A stretch of DNA of 64,000 bases from Bacteroidota bacterium (GCA_018268105.1 JAFDXG010000007.1:1-64000), one strand, 5' to 3'. Positions 8,581 through 17,957 are shown, counted from the stretch's first letter. The notes: a model not told the origin generated them from the sequence alone. Program-made: numbers and translations.

Positions 8581-9861
8581 TTATACGACCACCAACTCAT
8601 AAAATTTTTCGGGTTGCAGGTATTTATTGGCAAGGGACTGAATATCTTCGGAAGTAATGCTTTTTATGGTGGCTACCGACTTGTCAAAATAATCATCTCC
8701 CAACTCATTAAGGAGTATGCTTTTCCATCTTCCAATAATGTGAAACGGTCCGTCGAGGTCGCCAAGCAGGGTGCCGATAAGGTAATTTTTCACTAATAAT
8801 AATTCATCATCCCCTACAGGTTCGTTTCTCAACCTTTCCATTTCCCTGTATACTTCGGTGATAGTAGCCTCGCAGACTTCTGTGCCAGCTTCTGTACTGA
8901 TCATCCAGGCACTCCGCTGTACATGATTTTGCAGATAGCTGTAGATACCATATGTATAGCCTTTGTCTTCCCTGATATTACCAGAAAGCCTTGAACCGAA
9001 ATATCCTCCAAAGATGGTATTCAATACCTGTGCTTTAGTAAAATCAGGATGATGACGGTTGGGGAAATCCGAAGCTATGCGTATTGCCCCCTGCACGCCC
9101 TTACTATCGTTTGAAATTCGGTATTTATGATTAACGGCAGGTATGATTTTATGCTCTGCTTCAGGGACGGCATTACGGTTCAGGGGCAGGTCACCAAAGT
9201 TTTTATTGAGTTGTGTTATGATGTCGGCAGGAAGCTTACCGCCAACAAAAATCACACAATGTCCGTTTATATAATAATCCCTGAAGTAGCTTTCCAGTTG
9301 TTCTCTGTGAAGCGCATTATATGCTGCTTCCGAACTGTATCGCCCATAGGGATGGTCAAATCCATACAGGTATTCATCAATAAGACGGTTGGCAATAAAA
9401 TCGCACTTGCTGAGATTTACTTCAAGCTTTTGTTTCATGTTTTGTCTGTAAATATCCAGTTCATCCTGGGGGAATACAGAAGTTGTGATGATCTCCCTGA
9501 TCATGGGAAGCAATTCATTCAAATGCCGGGTCAGGCTATGTAAATTGACTGTGGCAGTTTCGCTGTAACAGTTCCTGTTCAAATAGGAGCCATAATATTC
9601 AAAATGCTCATTAATGGCAAAAGCAGAACTGGAAGTTGTACCATTTTTCAACAGGTGATTGGTTGATGCAGCTAACAGGTTAACAGGTTCATACCAGGTT
9701 CCCGCATGAAAAACCAGTTCCAGTTGAAGCACATCCTCCGCTCCGGCATTTATAGTGTATACGGGGACATTATTATCTAATAAAAATTTTTGACAAGGCT
9801 TAAGTTCAAGCGTATAATCAATCGCATCTTTTATTTGGGGGGCTAATTTTCTATTTACCAT
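8581..9861 (-). CDS. M16 family peptidase-like protein, catalytically inactive partner
   Basis: A 426-residue M16 (pitrilysin/processing-peptidase) fold protein: an N-terminal half with LELVFHAGTWYEP and a C-terminal half with YTYGIYSYLQNHVQRSAWMIST and KNYLIGTLLGDLDGP. The place where active members have HxxEH reads STNHLLKNGT, so the zinc site is lost. This is the pattern of the non-catalytic subunit of two-chain M16 enzymes. The catalytic partner is encoded 49 bases upstream on the same strand. It has no signal peptide and is probably cytoplasmic or periplasmic by another route. Confidence 0.88.
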   Translation of the reverse strand: MVNRKLAPQIKDAIDYTLELKPCQKFLLDNNVPVYTINAGAEDVLQLELVFHAGTWYEPVNLLAASTNHLLKNGTTSSSAFAINEHFEYYGSYLNRNCYSETATVNLHSLTRHLNELLPMIREIITTSVFPQDELDIYRQNMKQKLEVNLSKCDFIANRLIDEYLYGFDHPYGRYSSEAAYNALHREQLESYFRDYYINGHCVIFVGGKLPADIITQLNKNFGDLPLNRNAVPEAEHKIIPAVNHKYRISNDSKGVQGAIRIASDFPNRHHPDFTKAQVLNTIFGGYFGSRLSGNIREDKGYTYGIYSYLQNHVQRSAWMISTEAGTEVCEATITEVYREMERLRNEPVGDDELLLVKNYLIGTLLGDLDGPFHIIGRWKSILLNELGDDYFDKSVATIKSITSEDIQSLANKYLQPEKFYELVVV

Positions 9862-9910
9862 TTTAAGTATAAACTATTTATGCATTTGAGAAATAAGAAA
9901 ACCGGAGATT

Positions 9911-11149
9911 TTAATTGCCGGCATAGTAATACATCGTATTGCTGTTTCCGGGATCAAAAATGGAAATAGCTTCTTTTTTAATATCAGCAGGGGTTACGCT
10001 TTGGTATTTCTGCAGCTCTTTATTAATCATGGAAGTATCTCCAAGCAGGGTATAAAAAGCAAGGCTGTTGGCCCTGTTCATCAGACTCATGTCTTCAAAT
10101 GCAATCAGGCTTTCTGTTTTATTTTTTACTTTTTCCAACTCTTTTTCTTCTATCGCAGTTGATTTTATTTTTTCCAGTTCTTCTTCTATAGCTGCTTCGG
10201 CATCATGCATGCTTACCCCCTTCACAAGTTTTCCGTCTATAGTTAGCACCCCGGCGTCTATAGTTCCGAAATGATAACATTCAATATTGCTGAATAGTTG
10301 TTTCTCTTTTACCAGCGACTGATAAAGTCTTGAAGAAGCTCCGCCACCCAAAATTTCGGAAAGCAGGTCTGTAATATAATAGCGCTGATCGAGCCTGGGA
10401 GATATATGCCAGCATTTGTAAATAGCATCAATAGGCACTTTGGCATGAACTTCCAACAGGCGGGCTGTATGCTGCTTTGGCTCCTGAGGAAGATTGCGAA
10501 TGTATTTATTACCAGAGGGAATATCGGCAAACCATTTTTCAGCAAGTTCTTTTACCTGGCCGGTAGTTACCTGGCCGGCTACTACCAGTATAGCATTTGC
10601 CGGTGTATAATGTTTGAAAAAGAATTGCTTCACATCATTGAGAGAAGCATTTTCAATATGACTCAGTTCGGCTCCAATGGTCATCCATTTATAAGGATGC
10701 GTTGTATATGCGAGGTTCCGCATTTTGTGCCATACATCACCATAAGGTTTATTCAGGTAATGCTCTTTAAACTCCTCACTGACTACTTTGCGCTGTACTT
10801 CAAGGCTCTTATCTCCAAATGCAAGACTTAGCATACGGTCACTTTCCAGCCAGAAAGCTGTTTCAATATTTTCTGCTGGTAACTGGCAATAATAGTTGGT
10901 AAGATCGTTGGTAGTATAAGCATTATTTTCGCCACCTGCAGCCTGTAGCGGTTCGTCATAAGTTGGGATATTGACAGAGCCACCAAACATGAGGTGCTCA
11001 AACAAATGGGCAAATCCTGTTCTACCAGGGTCTTCATCTCTTGCACCCACATCATACATTACATCTACCACGGCCATAGGGGTGGAATGATCCTCATGCA
11101 CAATAACTTTTAATCCGTTCTGCAGGACAAACTGTTCAAAATGTATCAT
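9911..11149 (-). CDS. M16 family zinc peptidase, active subunit
   Basis: A 412-residue M16 peptidase with an intact inverted zinc motif, HLFEH at 48-52 in TGFAHLFEHLMFGGS, and a downstream glutamate in EVQRKVVSEEFKEH (about 125). The typical R/Y pair region of the C-terminal half (GGGASSRLYQSLVKEKQLF) is also present. Such enzymes degrade small proteins or peptides. It lies directly upstream of the inactive M16 gene and the two probably form a heterodimer. No signal peptide is evident. Confidence 0.92.
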   Translation of the reverse strand: MIHFEQFVLQNGLKVIVHEDHSTPMAVVDVMYDVGARDEDPGRTGFAHLFEHLMFGGSVNIPTYDEPLQAAGGENNAYTTNDLTNYYCQLPAENIETAFWLESDRMLSLAFGDKSLEVQRKVVSEEFKEHYLNKPYGDVWHKMRNLAYTTHPYKWMTIGAELSHIENASLNDVKQFFFKHYTPANAILVVAGQVTTGQVKELAEKWFADIPSGNKYIRNLPQEPKQHTARLLEVHAKVPIDAIYKCWHISPRLDQRYYITDLLSEILGGGASSRLYQSLVKEKQLFSNIECYHFGTIDAGVLTIDGKLVKGVSMHDAEAAIEEELEKIKSTAIEEKELEKVKNKTESLIAFEDMSLMNRANSLAFYTLLGDTSMINKELQKYQSVTPADIKKEAISIFDPGNSNTMYYYAGN

Positions 11150-11225
11150 AGCAATAGTATTCTGCTTTAATCAAAATCAATTTACAAATATGAGAAATAA
11201 ATTGGCTAATTGATAATTTGTATAA

Positions 11226-12425
11226 CTACAGGATGCTTGCAGGCTTGAGGGTAAGAATAATAAGTTCATTATTGCGGTTTACAATAATCTTCATTTTCCT
11301 GTTTGTTGATTGCAGTATGTTTTTGTATTCCTGGATGTTGCCCGAAAAAATGTTGTCAACACTTACCATGATATCACCGGTTTGAAACCCTGCTTTCTCG
11401 GCAGGAGAGCCTTTAACTATATCTTCTACCATGACTCTGCCATTAATATCATAAATACTCAATCCGGTATATGCATAGTCAAACGGACTGTAATAATGAG
11501 TGTTGGGTATAAGATGTATTTCTTTTTTGGGATAATTAAAGGTTACATTAAACCTTCGTAGCAAATCATTACCTATCAACCCGGCCAGATAAGGATATGC
11601 TGTAATATTATAGGTGTCGTCAAAAATATATGTGGGCACTCTTCGGAAACGATATGGTCCTATACGCACTTCTTTAACTGTTGTAAGATACATTTCTGTT
11701 TTACCTCCCAGCCCCTCTGCCTGGGTCAGAAACCGTTTTTTCTTGGGCTTGAACACCATACTGTCTGATGCATAATCTTCAGATAATAAAAAGCATAGCC
11801 CTGCACCGGAATCAAAATAAAACCTTGCGGAGAACTTGTCATTATCACGAAATTTTGAAGAAATTATCGGGATGGAAGTAAGAAGGGGATTCAGCGTATA
11901 TCCGCCCTTTTTATATTTGAAATCCCCTTTTGTATATACTGAAATCTCAAGGTTGTCATAATCGAGATGTACGATATAACGGCTCAGAAAACTGTATCCT
12001 ATTATACCATCTATTTTAACACCATACACGCTGGTTAAAATTTCATAGTCGTTTACATGAAAATTGAGACTGTCAACGGTGAGCCCCGGAAGGTGCAGTG
12101 TGGCATTATACAGGAAATTTACTTTTCTTACCCCGGCAATACCCCGTATGGTGCGGGTGCTGGGCTCAGTCGGTATATTAAGTTCTACTACGGTAGTGGA
12201 ATCCAGCGATATACCACCACTCCCTGTATCCAGAATAAAATTGAGGCTATCCTTATAATTGTTCACCTGTGCTTTCAATATCATCACCCCCCCGCTGAAT
12301 TGCTGAAATTTAAAAGTAGTGATCAGCCTGGCAGGCTCACCGGAAAAAATCTCCTGACCGGCCAGTATTAAACCGGATAATTGTAAGCATATAATAACTA
12401 TTATTGAAACAGCTTTCCCTTTCAT
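11226..12425 (-). CDS. Retropepsin-like aspartyl protease with PDZ domain, secreted
   Basis: About 399 residues. The ATG at 12425 gives a signal peptide (MKGKAVSIIVIICLQLSGLILAGQ); another ATG four codons upstream is possible. Two aspartyl motifs are present, DTGSG at 66-70 and DSGAG at 205-209, each followed by a hydrophobic IDGIIGYSFL or LAGLIGNDLL segment, as in tandem retropepsin-type domains. A PDZ domain fills the last 80 residues (GLSIYDINGRVMVEDIVKGSPAEKAGFQTGD). The arrangement is common in Bacteroidota. The substrate is unknown, and the PDZ domain may recognise C-terminal peptides in the periplasm. Confidence 0.85.
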   Translation of the reverse strand: MKGKAVSIIVIICLQLSGLILAGQEIFSGEPARLITTFKFQQFSGGVMILKAQVNNYKDSLNFILDTGSGGISLDSTTVVELNIPTEPSTRTIRGIAGVRKVNFLYNATLHLPGLTVDSLNFHVNDYEILTSVYGVKIDGIIGYSFLSRYIVHLDYDNLEISVYTKGDFKYKKGGYTLNPLLTSIPIISSKFRDNDKFSARFYFDSGAGLCFLLSEDYASDSMVFKPKKKRFLTQAEGLGGKTEMYLTTVKEVRIGPYRFRRVPTYIFDDTYNITAYPYLAGLIGNDLLRRFNVTFNYPKKEIHLIPNTHYYSPFDYAYTGLSIYDINGRVMVEDIVKGSPAEKAGFQTGDIMVSVDNIFSGNIQEYKNILQSTNRKMKIIVNRNNELIILTLKPASIL

Positions 12426-12492
12426 ATATGATCCCATAAATTTAGATCATTTGCAGTTTAAAATACAGACCGTTCATCATTCATATAGTTAC

Positions 12493-12500
12493 TAAATTTG
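12493..12500 (+). promoter_or_regulatory. Predicted -7 element of mqnC
   Basis: TAAATTTG matches the TAnnTTTG consensus exactly. It ends only 6 bases before the mqnC ATG, which would predict an almost leaderless mRNA. No TTG box is found at the expected spacing. Confidence 0.35.
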
Positions 12501-12506
12501 CTACTT

Positions 12507-13631
12507 ATGAACCTGGCAGACATATTACAGAAAGCTCTTCAATTTGACTTTCTAACTGTTGAAGAAGGAATATATTTATACCAGCATACTTCGCTGGCAG
12601 AACTTATGTATGCGGCTGATGAATTACGAAAAAAACAGGTGCCGCATGAAAAAGTTACCTGGCAGATAGATCGCAATGTAAATACTACTAATGTTTGTAT
12701 CGCCAATTGCAAATTCTGCAATTTTTATCGTATCCCCGGGCATAAGGATGCTTATATAACGGATATGGATACCTATCGGAAGAAGATAAAAGAAACCATT
12801 AAATACGGGGGTGACCAGTTGCTGCTTCAGGGCGGCCATCATCCCAAACTGGGATTAGAGTATTATACCACTACATTCAGGCAGATAAAAAATGAATTTC
12901 CGGATATAAAGCTACATGCCCTGGGCCCACCCGAGGTAGCCCATATTTGCAAGCTGGAAAAAATGAGCCATCACGATGTACTAAAAGCTTTGAAAGAGGC
13001 TGGAATGGATTCCCTGCCCGGAGCCGGTGCTGAGATTCTGATAGACCGCGTTAGGCGACTGATCAGCAAAGGGAAATGTGGTGCCCAGGAATGGCTTGAT
13101 ATCATGCATGAGGCGCACAAACTGTATTTAACCACCAGCGCTACTATGATGTTTGGCCACGTAGAGACTATACAGGAACGCTTTGAGCATCTTGTAAAAC
13201 TAAGAGAAGTACAAAGCAGAAAACCGGCCGATGCAAAGGGTTTCCTGGCATTTATCCCGTGGACCTTTCAGGATGTGGATACGCTGCTTGCCCGGATCAG
13301 GGGGGTACACAACCTCACCTCCTCTGAAGAATATATAAGAATGGTTGCCCTGTCCCGCATCATGTTGCCCAATATAAAAAATATCCAGGCCTCATGGCTC
13401 ACGGTAGGCAAGAAGACAGCACAAATTTGCTTACGTGCAGGTGCAAACGATTTTGGCAGTATTATGATTGAGGAAAATGTAGTAAGTGCCGCAGGTGCAC
13501 CGCATAGATTTACCTACCGGTCAATGCAGGATGCTATACGTGAAGCGGGTTTTGAACCACAACTTCGTAACCAGCAATATGATTGGCGGGAAATTCCGGC
13601 GGCTATAGAGGAACAGGTAGTTAATTATTGA
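12507..13631 (+). CDS. mqnC: Cyclic dehypoxanthinyl futalosine synthase (menaquinone synthesis)
   Basis: A 374-residue radical SAM enzyme of the futalosine route to menaquinone. The 4Fe-4S ligands are C64, C68 and C71 (CxxxCxxC in CIANCKFC). MqnC/CofH-family signatures follow: GGDQLLLQGGHHP, SLPGAGAEILIDRVR, TSATMMFGHVET and GAPHRFTYRSM. It cyclises dehypoxanthine futalosine to the spiro compound that becomes the naphthoquinone ring. The ATG at 12507 replaces a TTG three codons earlier. No other mqn gene lies nearby. The 3' end overlaps the convergent Dabb gene by 7 bases. Confidence 0.95.
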   Translation: MNLADILQKALQFDFLTVEEGIYLYQHTSLAELMYAADELRKKQVPHEKVTWQIDRNVNTTNVCIANCKFCNFYRIPGHKDAYITDMDTYRKKIKETIKYGGDQLLLQGGHHPKLGLEYYTTTFRQIKNEFPDIKLHALGPPEVAHICKLEKMSHHDVLKALKEAGMDSLPGAGAEILIDRVRRLISKGKCGAQEWLDIMHEAHKLYLTTSATMMFGHVETIQERFEHLVKLREVQSRKPADAKGFLAFIPWTFQDVDTLLARIRGVHNLTSSEEYIRMVALSRIMLPNIKNIQASWLTVGKKTAQICLRAGANDFGSIMIEENVVSAAGAPHRFTYRSMQDAIREAGFEPQLRNQQYDWREIPAAIEEQVVNY

Positions 13632-13951
13632 ACATTCACACTATCGTACACTATTACTTTTTTCCACAGGTGCTCGCAGTCTTCTATAAACTTCAGGTGC
13701 AGGGGATCAACCTGGTAGCTGTCCTGATCTGCTTTATTTGCAAAAAGTGCCAACCACGATACGGAATAAGACCGGTCTATGACATCCCGGTTGGTATCTG
13801 CCGGCTTACCAATGTAAAAAGATCCAATGGTGGTAACAGCCGACAGTTTTTTTAATCCGGCAACCAAATCATCATAATCAGCCCTGCTTTCGGGGTTGTT
13901 GAGCCAGAAATAAACATGATGAACAAATGTGTACTGTGAATTTTTTTCCAT
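13625..13951 (-). CDS. Dabb family (stress-responsive alpha-beta barrel) protein
   Basis: A 108-residue protein with the dimeric alpha-beta barrel pattern: FVHHVYFWLNNPES at the N-terminus, a central GSFYIGKPADTN strand, and a C-terminal HLKFIEDCEHLWKKVIVYDS. These proteins are small cytoplasmic dimers that often bind or turn over small organic molecules; the function here is unknown. The gene starts 17 bases before the amidase gene's 3' end on the same strand order (amidase upstream), so they may be co-transcribed. Confidence 0.85.
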   Translation of the reverse strand: MEKNSQYTFVHHVYFWLNNPESRADYDDLVAGLKKLSAVTTIGSFYIGKPADTNRDVIDRSYSVSWLALFANKADQDSYQVDPLHLKFIEDCEHLWKKVIVYDSVNVQ

Positions 13952-13968
13952 ATTTTTTATTTAGTGAT

Positions 13969-15150
13969 TTATTTAATTTTTTTCAACCAGTCATTAATAC
14001 CTTCAAAGATCTTTTGTGCTACTGCCGTCCTGAATTTCGCATTCAATATTCTTTTCTCATCTGCGGGGTTGCTTAAAAAGGCTACTTCTACCAGGCAGTT
14101 AGGGTAATCCGTAGGGCCATTTAATGAAAAATTAAATCCTCCGACATTACCAGCCTCTGTGAGTTTAAGTTCAAGCATTCGGGAGAGAATAGACTGGGAT
14201 AAACTTCTAAATCCAATATAACGATAATAGGTACTCGTACCACTAATATGGGGGTTGCCCGATGAGTTAAGATGAACACTGATAAGCAGGTCGGGGTTCC
14301 AGGCTTTTAACATGCTTATACGTTCTGCCATACTCAAAGTAGTGTCGCTGGTACGCACCATAAAGGTTTTTACTTTGTATTTGCGCAGCAGCTTATTTAG
14401 TTCTGTAGCTATTTTTAGGGTATATTCTTTCTCTTTAATGCCGGATTGTACACCTGTTGCTCCAATATTTTCTCCGCCATGCCCCGCATCTATGGCGATC
14501 TTCAGCCGGTTGAGCGCCAGTGAGGATGGTTGTCTTTTTACTTTTATGATAAGCTTTGAAAGCACTGTATCATAAGAAATATTGTATCCCCAATGCTGGT
14601 TATGCTTTAGTTCAATGAATACCCGCATTACATCGTCTTCGGTTTGTTCGTACCAGGTGTTCTTTATTTCCTTCACCGATTGGTACTGAGATATCCAATT
14701 GCTATTGGAGGTGACCCCAAAAATATCAATCACAATCCGCGAGGGGTTTATTTGTTGTATACTACGGTAGGGGAGCCGCTCATCGAGAAGTATGGTAACA
14801 TAATCTGCATTGGTAGTATCATCGCCATATATTTTCCAGCCGGCACTGAGATAATATGGCCGGGGAATTTTGAACGGAAGCCGTGATACATTTTCTTTAG
14901 GAATATAGGCTGAATGATTTCTGGACAACTGAACTTTATATTTTCCCTCTGCCGAATCAACTACCCGCATTACCACTCCGGAATCGAGATAGGTCATTTT
15001 AGCCCCACCGAGTCTGTCGTCTCCGAGGCCATACTCGAGATAAGGAAGCCTGCCAATAGTTTGTACCATTAATGGATGTGCTGCGGAGTCCTGACCGTTG
15101 CTTATGAATGGTAGAAACAGAAGAAGAAAAATTAAAAACTTTGACTGCAT
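13969..15150 (-). CDS. N-acetylmuramoyl-L-alanine amidase (Amidase_3)
   Basis: A 393-residue exported amidase that removes stem peptides from glycan strands. A signal peptide ends near ISNGQ. The middle part (about 85-205) resembles an AMIN-type beta domain. The catalytic domain starts at IAIDAGHGG (zinc His near 222), continues with KEKEYTLKIATELN (zinc Glu near 236) and LLISVHLNSS (zinc His near 291), and ends with CLVEVAFLSNPADE (catalytic Glu near 355). It sits in a block of wall enzymes. A terminator-like hairpin lies only about 40 bases before the start codon, which may attenuate expression. Confidence 0.92.
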   Translation of the reverse strand: MQSKFLIFLLLFLPFISNGQDSAAHPLMVQTIGRLPYLEYGLGDDRLGGAKMTYLDSGVVMRVVDSAEGKYKVQLSRNHSAYIPKENVSRLPFKIPRPYYLSAGWKIYGDDTTNADYVTILLDERLPYRSIQQINPSRIVIDIFGVTSNSNWISQYQSVKEIKNTWYEQTEDDVMRVFIELKHNQHWGYNISYDTVLSKLIIKVKRQPSSLALNRLKIAIDAGHGGENIGATGVQSGIKEKEYTLKIATELNKLLRKYKVKTFMVRTSDTTLSMAERISMLKAWNPDLLISVHLNSSGNPHISGTSTYYRYIGFRSLSQSILSRMLELKLTEAGNVGGFNFSLNGPTDYPNCLVEVAFLSNPADEKRILNAKFRTAVAQKIFEGINDWLKKIK

Positions 15151-15187
15151 AAGCTGTGAAGATAAATCAAACCTGTTATTAAAAGAA

Positions 15188-15213
15188 AACCCCCCGGCAG
15201 GCTTTGCGGGGGT
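15188..15213 (-). terminator. Terminator-like hairpin in the amidase leader
   Basis: ACCCCC/GGGGGT arms (15189-15194 with 15208-15213) with a 13-base loop. On the minus strand it is followed by TTTTCTTTT, a good U tract. It also has TTTCTT on the plus side. Its position just ahead of the amidase ATG suggests an attenuator or the end of a short upstream transcript. Confidence 0.7.
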
Positions 15214-15395
15214 TTCTTACCGGCATTTGAAAATACCGGGTATTATAAACAATAGATGTGTTTTCAGTTTGTTTCGCTGCAAGCCTATGATTAACATAAG
15301 TATAAAACGGGACTGATGTTAATACTAAACTCCAGGCAATTGATTTATCTCAATCTGAATGGATCTGCATTTATCCTGCGAACATGAAAGGCATT

Positions 15396-15421
15396 AAAAA
15401 AGCCATCCCCAATGAGATGGC
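15396..15421 (-). terminator. Rho-independent terminator of the L,D-transpeptidase gene
   Basis: On the minus strand GCCATC (from 15421) pairs with GATGGC (ending 15402) around an 8-base loop and runs into six T. It lies 46 bases after the L,D-transpeptidase stop codon. Confidence 0.8.
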
Positions 15422-15466
15422 CTGATATCAAAATATAAAAACCAAGTAGATAAAAACCTGCAATAA

Positions 15467-16069
15467 TTATTTTTCGATAATTACTTCTGTGCCTATGGGC
15501 AGCATATCATACAATTCATCCATATCGCTATACCTTACAGAGATGCAGCCGCTGGTCCAGTTTATAAATTTATCAATTACCCATTCTTCACTGGGGCGGG
15601 TACCATGTATACCAATTCCACCGCCTATTGTAGCTTTTTGGGGAATAGAACCAGAAGCCTTCAGCATTCTGAATTTTTCATAACTCTCTTTGGTAGGATA
15701 ATCCAGCATCAGGAATTTGCCCCATTTCTTATGTACTTTTTTACCTATAATTTTAAAATGACCTTCTGGTGTTAACCTATCACCCTCCATACGTTTGTCA
15801 TCCTGGCTTTTATTTCCAAAAACAACGGGATATGTACCATACCAGCCCTCCTCATCATATAACGTCATCTCGTAAGCGCTTTTCTTTATTACCACTTTAA
15901 AAGCACTGGCTGGTGGGGTGGATAAAGTCTTCTTTTCCGATGAAACGGAAGTGTCAATATCTGCTGTATTGTTGCACGGAACTGCTGCCGGTATACGCTT
16001 AAACCCCTGAAAGCTAAAGCACATTGTTAGTGCAAGGAAGGATACAAAAATTCGGATAGGATTAATCAT
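15467..16069 (-). CDS. L,D-transpeptidase (YkuD domain), exported
   Basis: A 200-residue protein with an N-terminal export signal (MINPIRIFVSFLALTMCFSF) and a YkuD catalytic domain from about 57 to the end. The active-site signature is complete: GIGIHGTRP with the catalytic His near 154, then WTSGCISVRYSDMDEL with the nucleophilic Cys near 174. Such enzymes make 3-3 peptidoglycan cross-links or attach proteins to the wall. It has its own terminator and lies between a MerR regulator and the amidase, in a run of wall genes on the same strand. Confidence 0.92.
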   Translation of the reverse strand: MINPIRIFVSFLALTMCFSFQGFKRIPAAVPCNNTADIDTSVSSEKKTLSTPPASAFKVVIKKSAYEMTLYDEEGWYGTYPVVFGNKSQDDKRMEGDRLTPEGHFKIIGKKVHKKWGKFLMLDYPTKESYEKFRMLKASGSIPQKATIGGGIGIHGTRPSEEWVIDKFINWTSGCISVRYSDMDELYDMLPIGTEVIIEK

Positions 16070-16236
16070 GGTTTATAACAATTAAGCGTATAAAAAAACG
16101 GGTATAGAAAATAAATATTTTCCCTTATTGTTTTCTTTACCTTTTGTTATTGCACAAATTAAAAGCCGGGAATTGTTAAGTGAGATTCTTATTTATTGTG
16201 ATAATGTTAAAGATGATAAATTGTATAAATCCTGTA

Positions 16237-16842
16237 TTACAACCCTGCCTTCAGTTGCAGTAAAAAACTTTTAAGCTTTTCAAGGCGTTGTATCAATTCA
16301 AAATTTTGCTGAGCTTTTGATTTGTTCTTTTTAAGATATTCTTTTGCCCCTTCAATAGTATATTTTCGCTGCCTTAAAAGGTGGTGTATGAGTTGAAGGT
16401 TTTTGATATCTTCCGGTCTGAAGTGGCGGTCGCCTTTTCTGTTTTTGCGTGGTTTTATAATATCAAATTCGGTTTCCCAATACCGCAGCAATGAAGCATT
16501 AAGATGAAACATGGACGATACCTCGCCTATACTGTAGTATTGCTTTTTAAAAAGTATTTCGTCCGGCGGGATTTCTATCATTTCCAGTTCTGCATTCATT
16601 TCCTTCAATGACTTGCGCCCTCGTTTGCCCTTTTTCTGTATAACGTCAACGCTTTTTTTTGCAGGGGCTGTAATTAAGGTTATTGGCTTTTCTTCTGCAA
16701 TGATCTCTTCAGGCTCCTCTGGAACTGTCAGGACGTCAATGGACTCCGCTTCTGTGTCAGCAGCAGCTATATGATCTCCGGAGGGCTTAAGCACCGGTTC
16801 CGGTTGTTCAGATGCGGCAAATAGGTCCAACTGCTTATACAT
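16237..16842 (-). CDS. MerR family transcriptional regulator
   Basis: A 201-residue protein. The C-terminal half is a MerR-type winged helix: YYSIGEVSSMFHLNASLLRYWETEFDIIKP, the RKNRKGDRHFRPEDI wing, then a helix ending KYTIEGAKEYLKKN. The N-terminal 85 residues are acidic and low-complexity (EEPEEIIAEE), followed by a basic KKGKRGRK patch. No metal-binding cysteines are seen, so it is not a classic metal sensor. It follows the M23 gene by 53 bases and may be in its operon. Targets are unknown. Confidence 0.88.
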   Translation of the reverse strand: MYKQLDLFAASEQPEPVLKPSGDHIAAADTEAESIDVLTVPEEPEEIIAEEKPITLITAPAKKSVDVIQKKGKRGRKSLKEMNAELEMIEIPPDEILFKKQYYSIGEVSSMFHLNASLLRYWETEFDIIKPRKNRKGDRHFRPEDIKNLQLIHHLLRQRKYTIEGAKEYLKKNKSKAQQNFELIQRLEKLKSFLLQLKAGL

Positions 16843-16895
16843 ATTGCTAAATTAATAGTAACCGGAGAGAAAAGTATCTTTAAATTATCAACAAT

Positions 16896-17867
16896 TTAGT
16901 CGAAACTCTGATTACCCGAAGCAGCCATTTTAAGTATGCGGTCAAACTGTTCGGGAGTGAGGTCGTTGTAAAAGAAATAAACAGGGTCTATATGCTGCCC
17001 GTTTTTATGTACTTCGTAATGTACATGGGGGCCGGTAGACTTACCTGTACTGCCTACCCAGCCTATCAGTTCGCCGCGTTTTACACGCTGCCCGGATCTC
17101 ACTTTTATTCTATACTGATGGCCATATAGTGTTTCATAACCATAGCCATGATTAATGACTACATAATTGCCATACCCGTTGCCGGTATTGCCCGCCAGTT
17201 TTACCACGCCATCGGCGGTAGCATATATGGGAGTACCCTGGGGCGCGGAAAAGTCAAGCCCGGCATGCATTTTAACAGTTTTGTACACAGGGTCAATACG
17301 ATATCCAAATCCAGAAGCAATACGGCTGAGGTCTTTGTTGCTTATAGGTTGAATTGCCGGGGTAGCCGCCAGAAGTTTTTCCTTGTTCTTGATCATCTGT
17401 TCTATGTCATCATACGACTTTTTTTGAACTGCCATCCTGTTATCAAGGTTATCAATTATTGCTGCTACAGAGTAGGCCAGTTCATTATCTTCCATTCCTT
17501 CCGTTAGTTTTACCTCCTTTTGTTTTTCCATTCTTTTGGCCCGTGCACTGTCAGGAATAGGATTAGCCTCAAAAATTTCCCGGTAAATATGATTATCTCT
17601 TTTTTCAAGATCGGCTACCTGTTGCTGCATGGCTTTTACCTTGGTATTGAGCAATACATAATCTTCCCTGATCCGCTGGTTTTCCTGGCGCATCAGCATT
17701 TCCTTGGGAGAGTCCAGCAACTGGAAGCCGAGCATCACGATAATAAGTGCGGTAACGGCGGCGGCAGCCAGAAAACCCAGTATGCGCAGTAGTTTTACCC
17801 TGAACGGCACTACTAACTTTTCGTATCGGAGTGTGTTGGTATTGTAATAATATTTTATTTTTTTCAT
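16896..17867 (-). CDS. Membrane-anchored M23 peptidase with coiled coil
   Basis: A 323-residue protein counted from the ATG at 17867 (MKKIKYYYNTNTLRYEKL), an N-terminus I associate with this Bacteroidota family. An in-frame ATG at 17915 would add 16 residues. One membrane span is at about 28-50, a coiled coil at 55-95, and a LytM/M23 domain at 180-300 with zinc ligands H201, D205 and H283 (HAGLDF and GPHVHYE). It likely trims peptidoglycan near the inner membrane or activates other hydrolases. It is divergent from alaS. Confidence 0.9.
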   Translation of the reverse strand: MKKIKYYYNTNTLRYEKLVVPFRVKLLRILGFLAAAAVTALIIVMLGFQLLDSPKEMLMRQENQRIREDYVLLNTKVKAMQQQVADLEKRDNHIYREIFEANPIPDSARAKRMEKQKEVKLTEGMEDNELAYSVAAIIDNLDNRMAVQKKSYDDIEQMIKNKEKLLAATPAIQPISNKDLSRIASGFGYRIDPVYKTVKMHAGLDFSAPQGTPIYATADGVVKLAGNTGNGYGNYVVINHGYGYETLYGHQYRIKVRSGQRVKRGELIGWVGSTGKSTGPHVHYEVHKNGQHIDPVYFFYNDLTPEQFDRILKMAASGNQSFD

Positions 17868-17957
17868 CGCCGGTAGACTGGAGCGGGTTTTGCTTACGCG
17901 CAAAAATCCAGCCATAATTTAATTACCTTCGCAACCGCCGTTAAAACGGGGTAGAGG

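Larger units (their letters stand above)
15151..15466. other. Intergenic region with two same-strand hairpins
   Basis: About 316 bases between the L,D-transpeptidase and amidase genes, both on the minus strand. It holds two terminator-like hairpins listed separately and about 175 bases between them without a coding frame. No known RNA family is recognised in that spacer. Confidence 0.5.

Noticed and set aside
13969..17867. A single wall-enzyme operon from the M23 gene to the amidase
   Set aside because: A terminator after the L,D-transpeptidase gene and gaps of 170-316 bases break the run, so only local co-transcription is supported.
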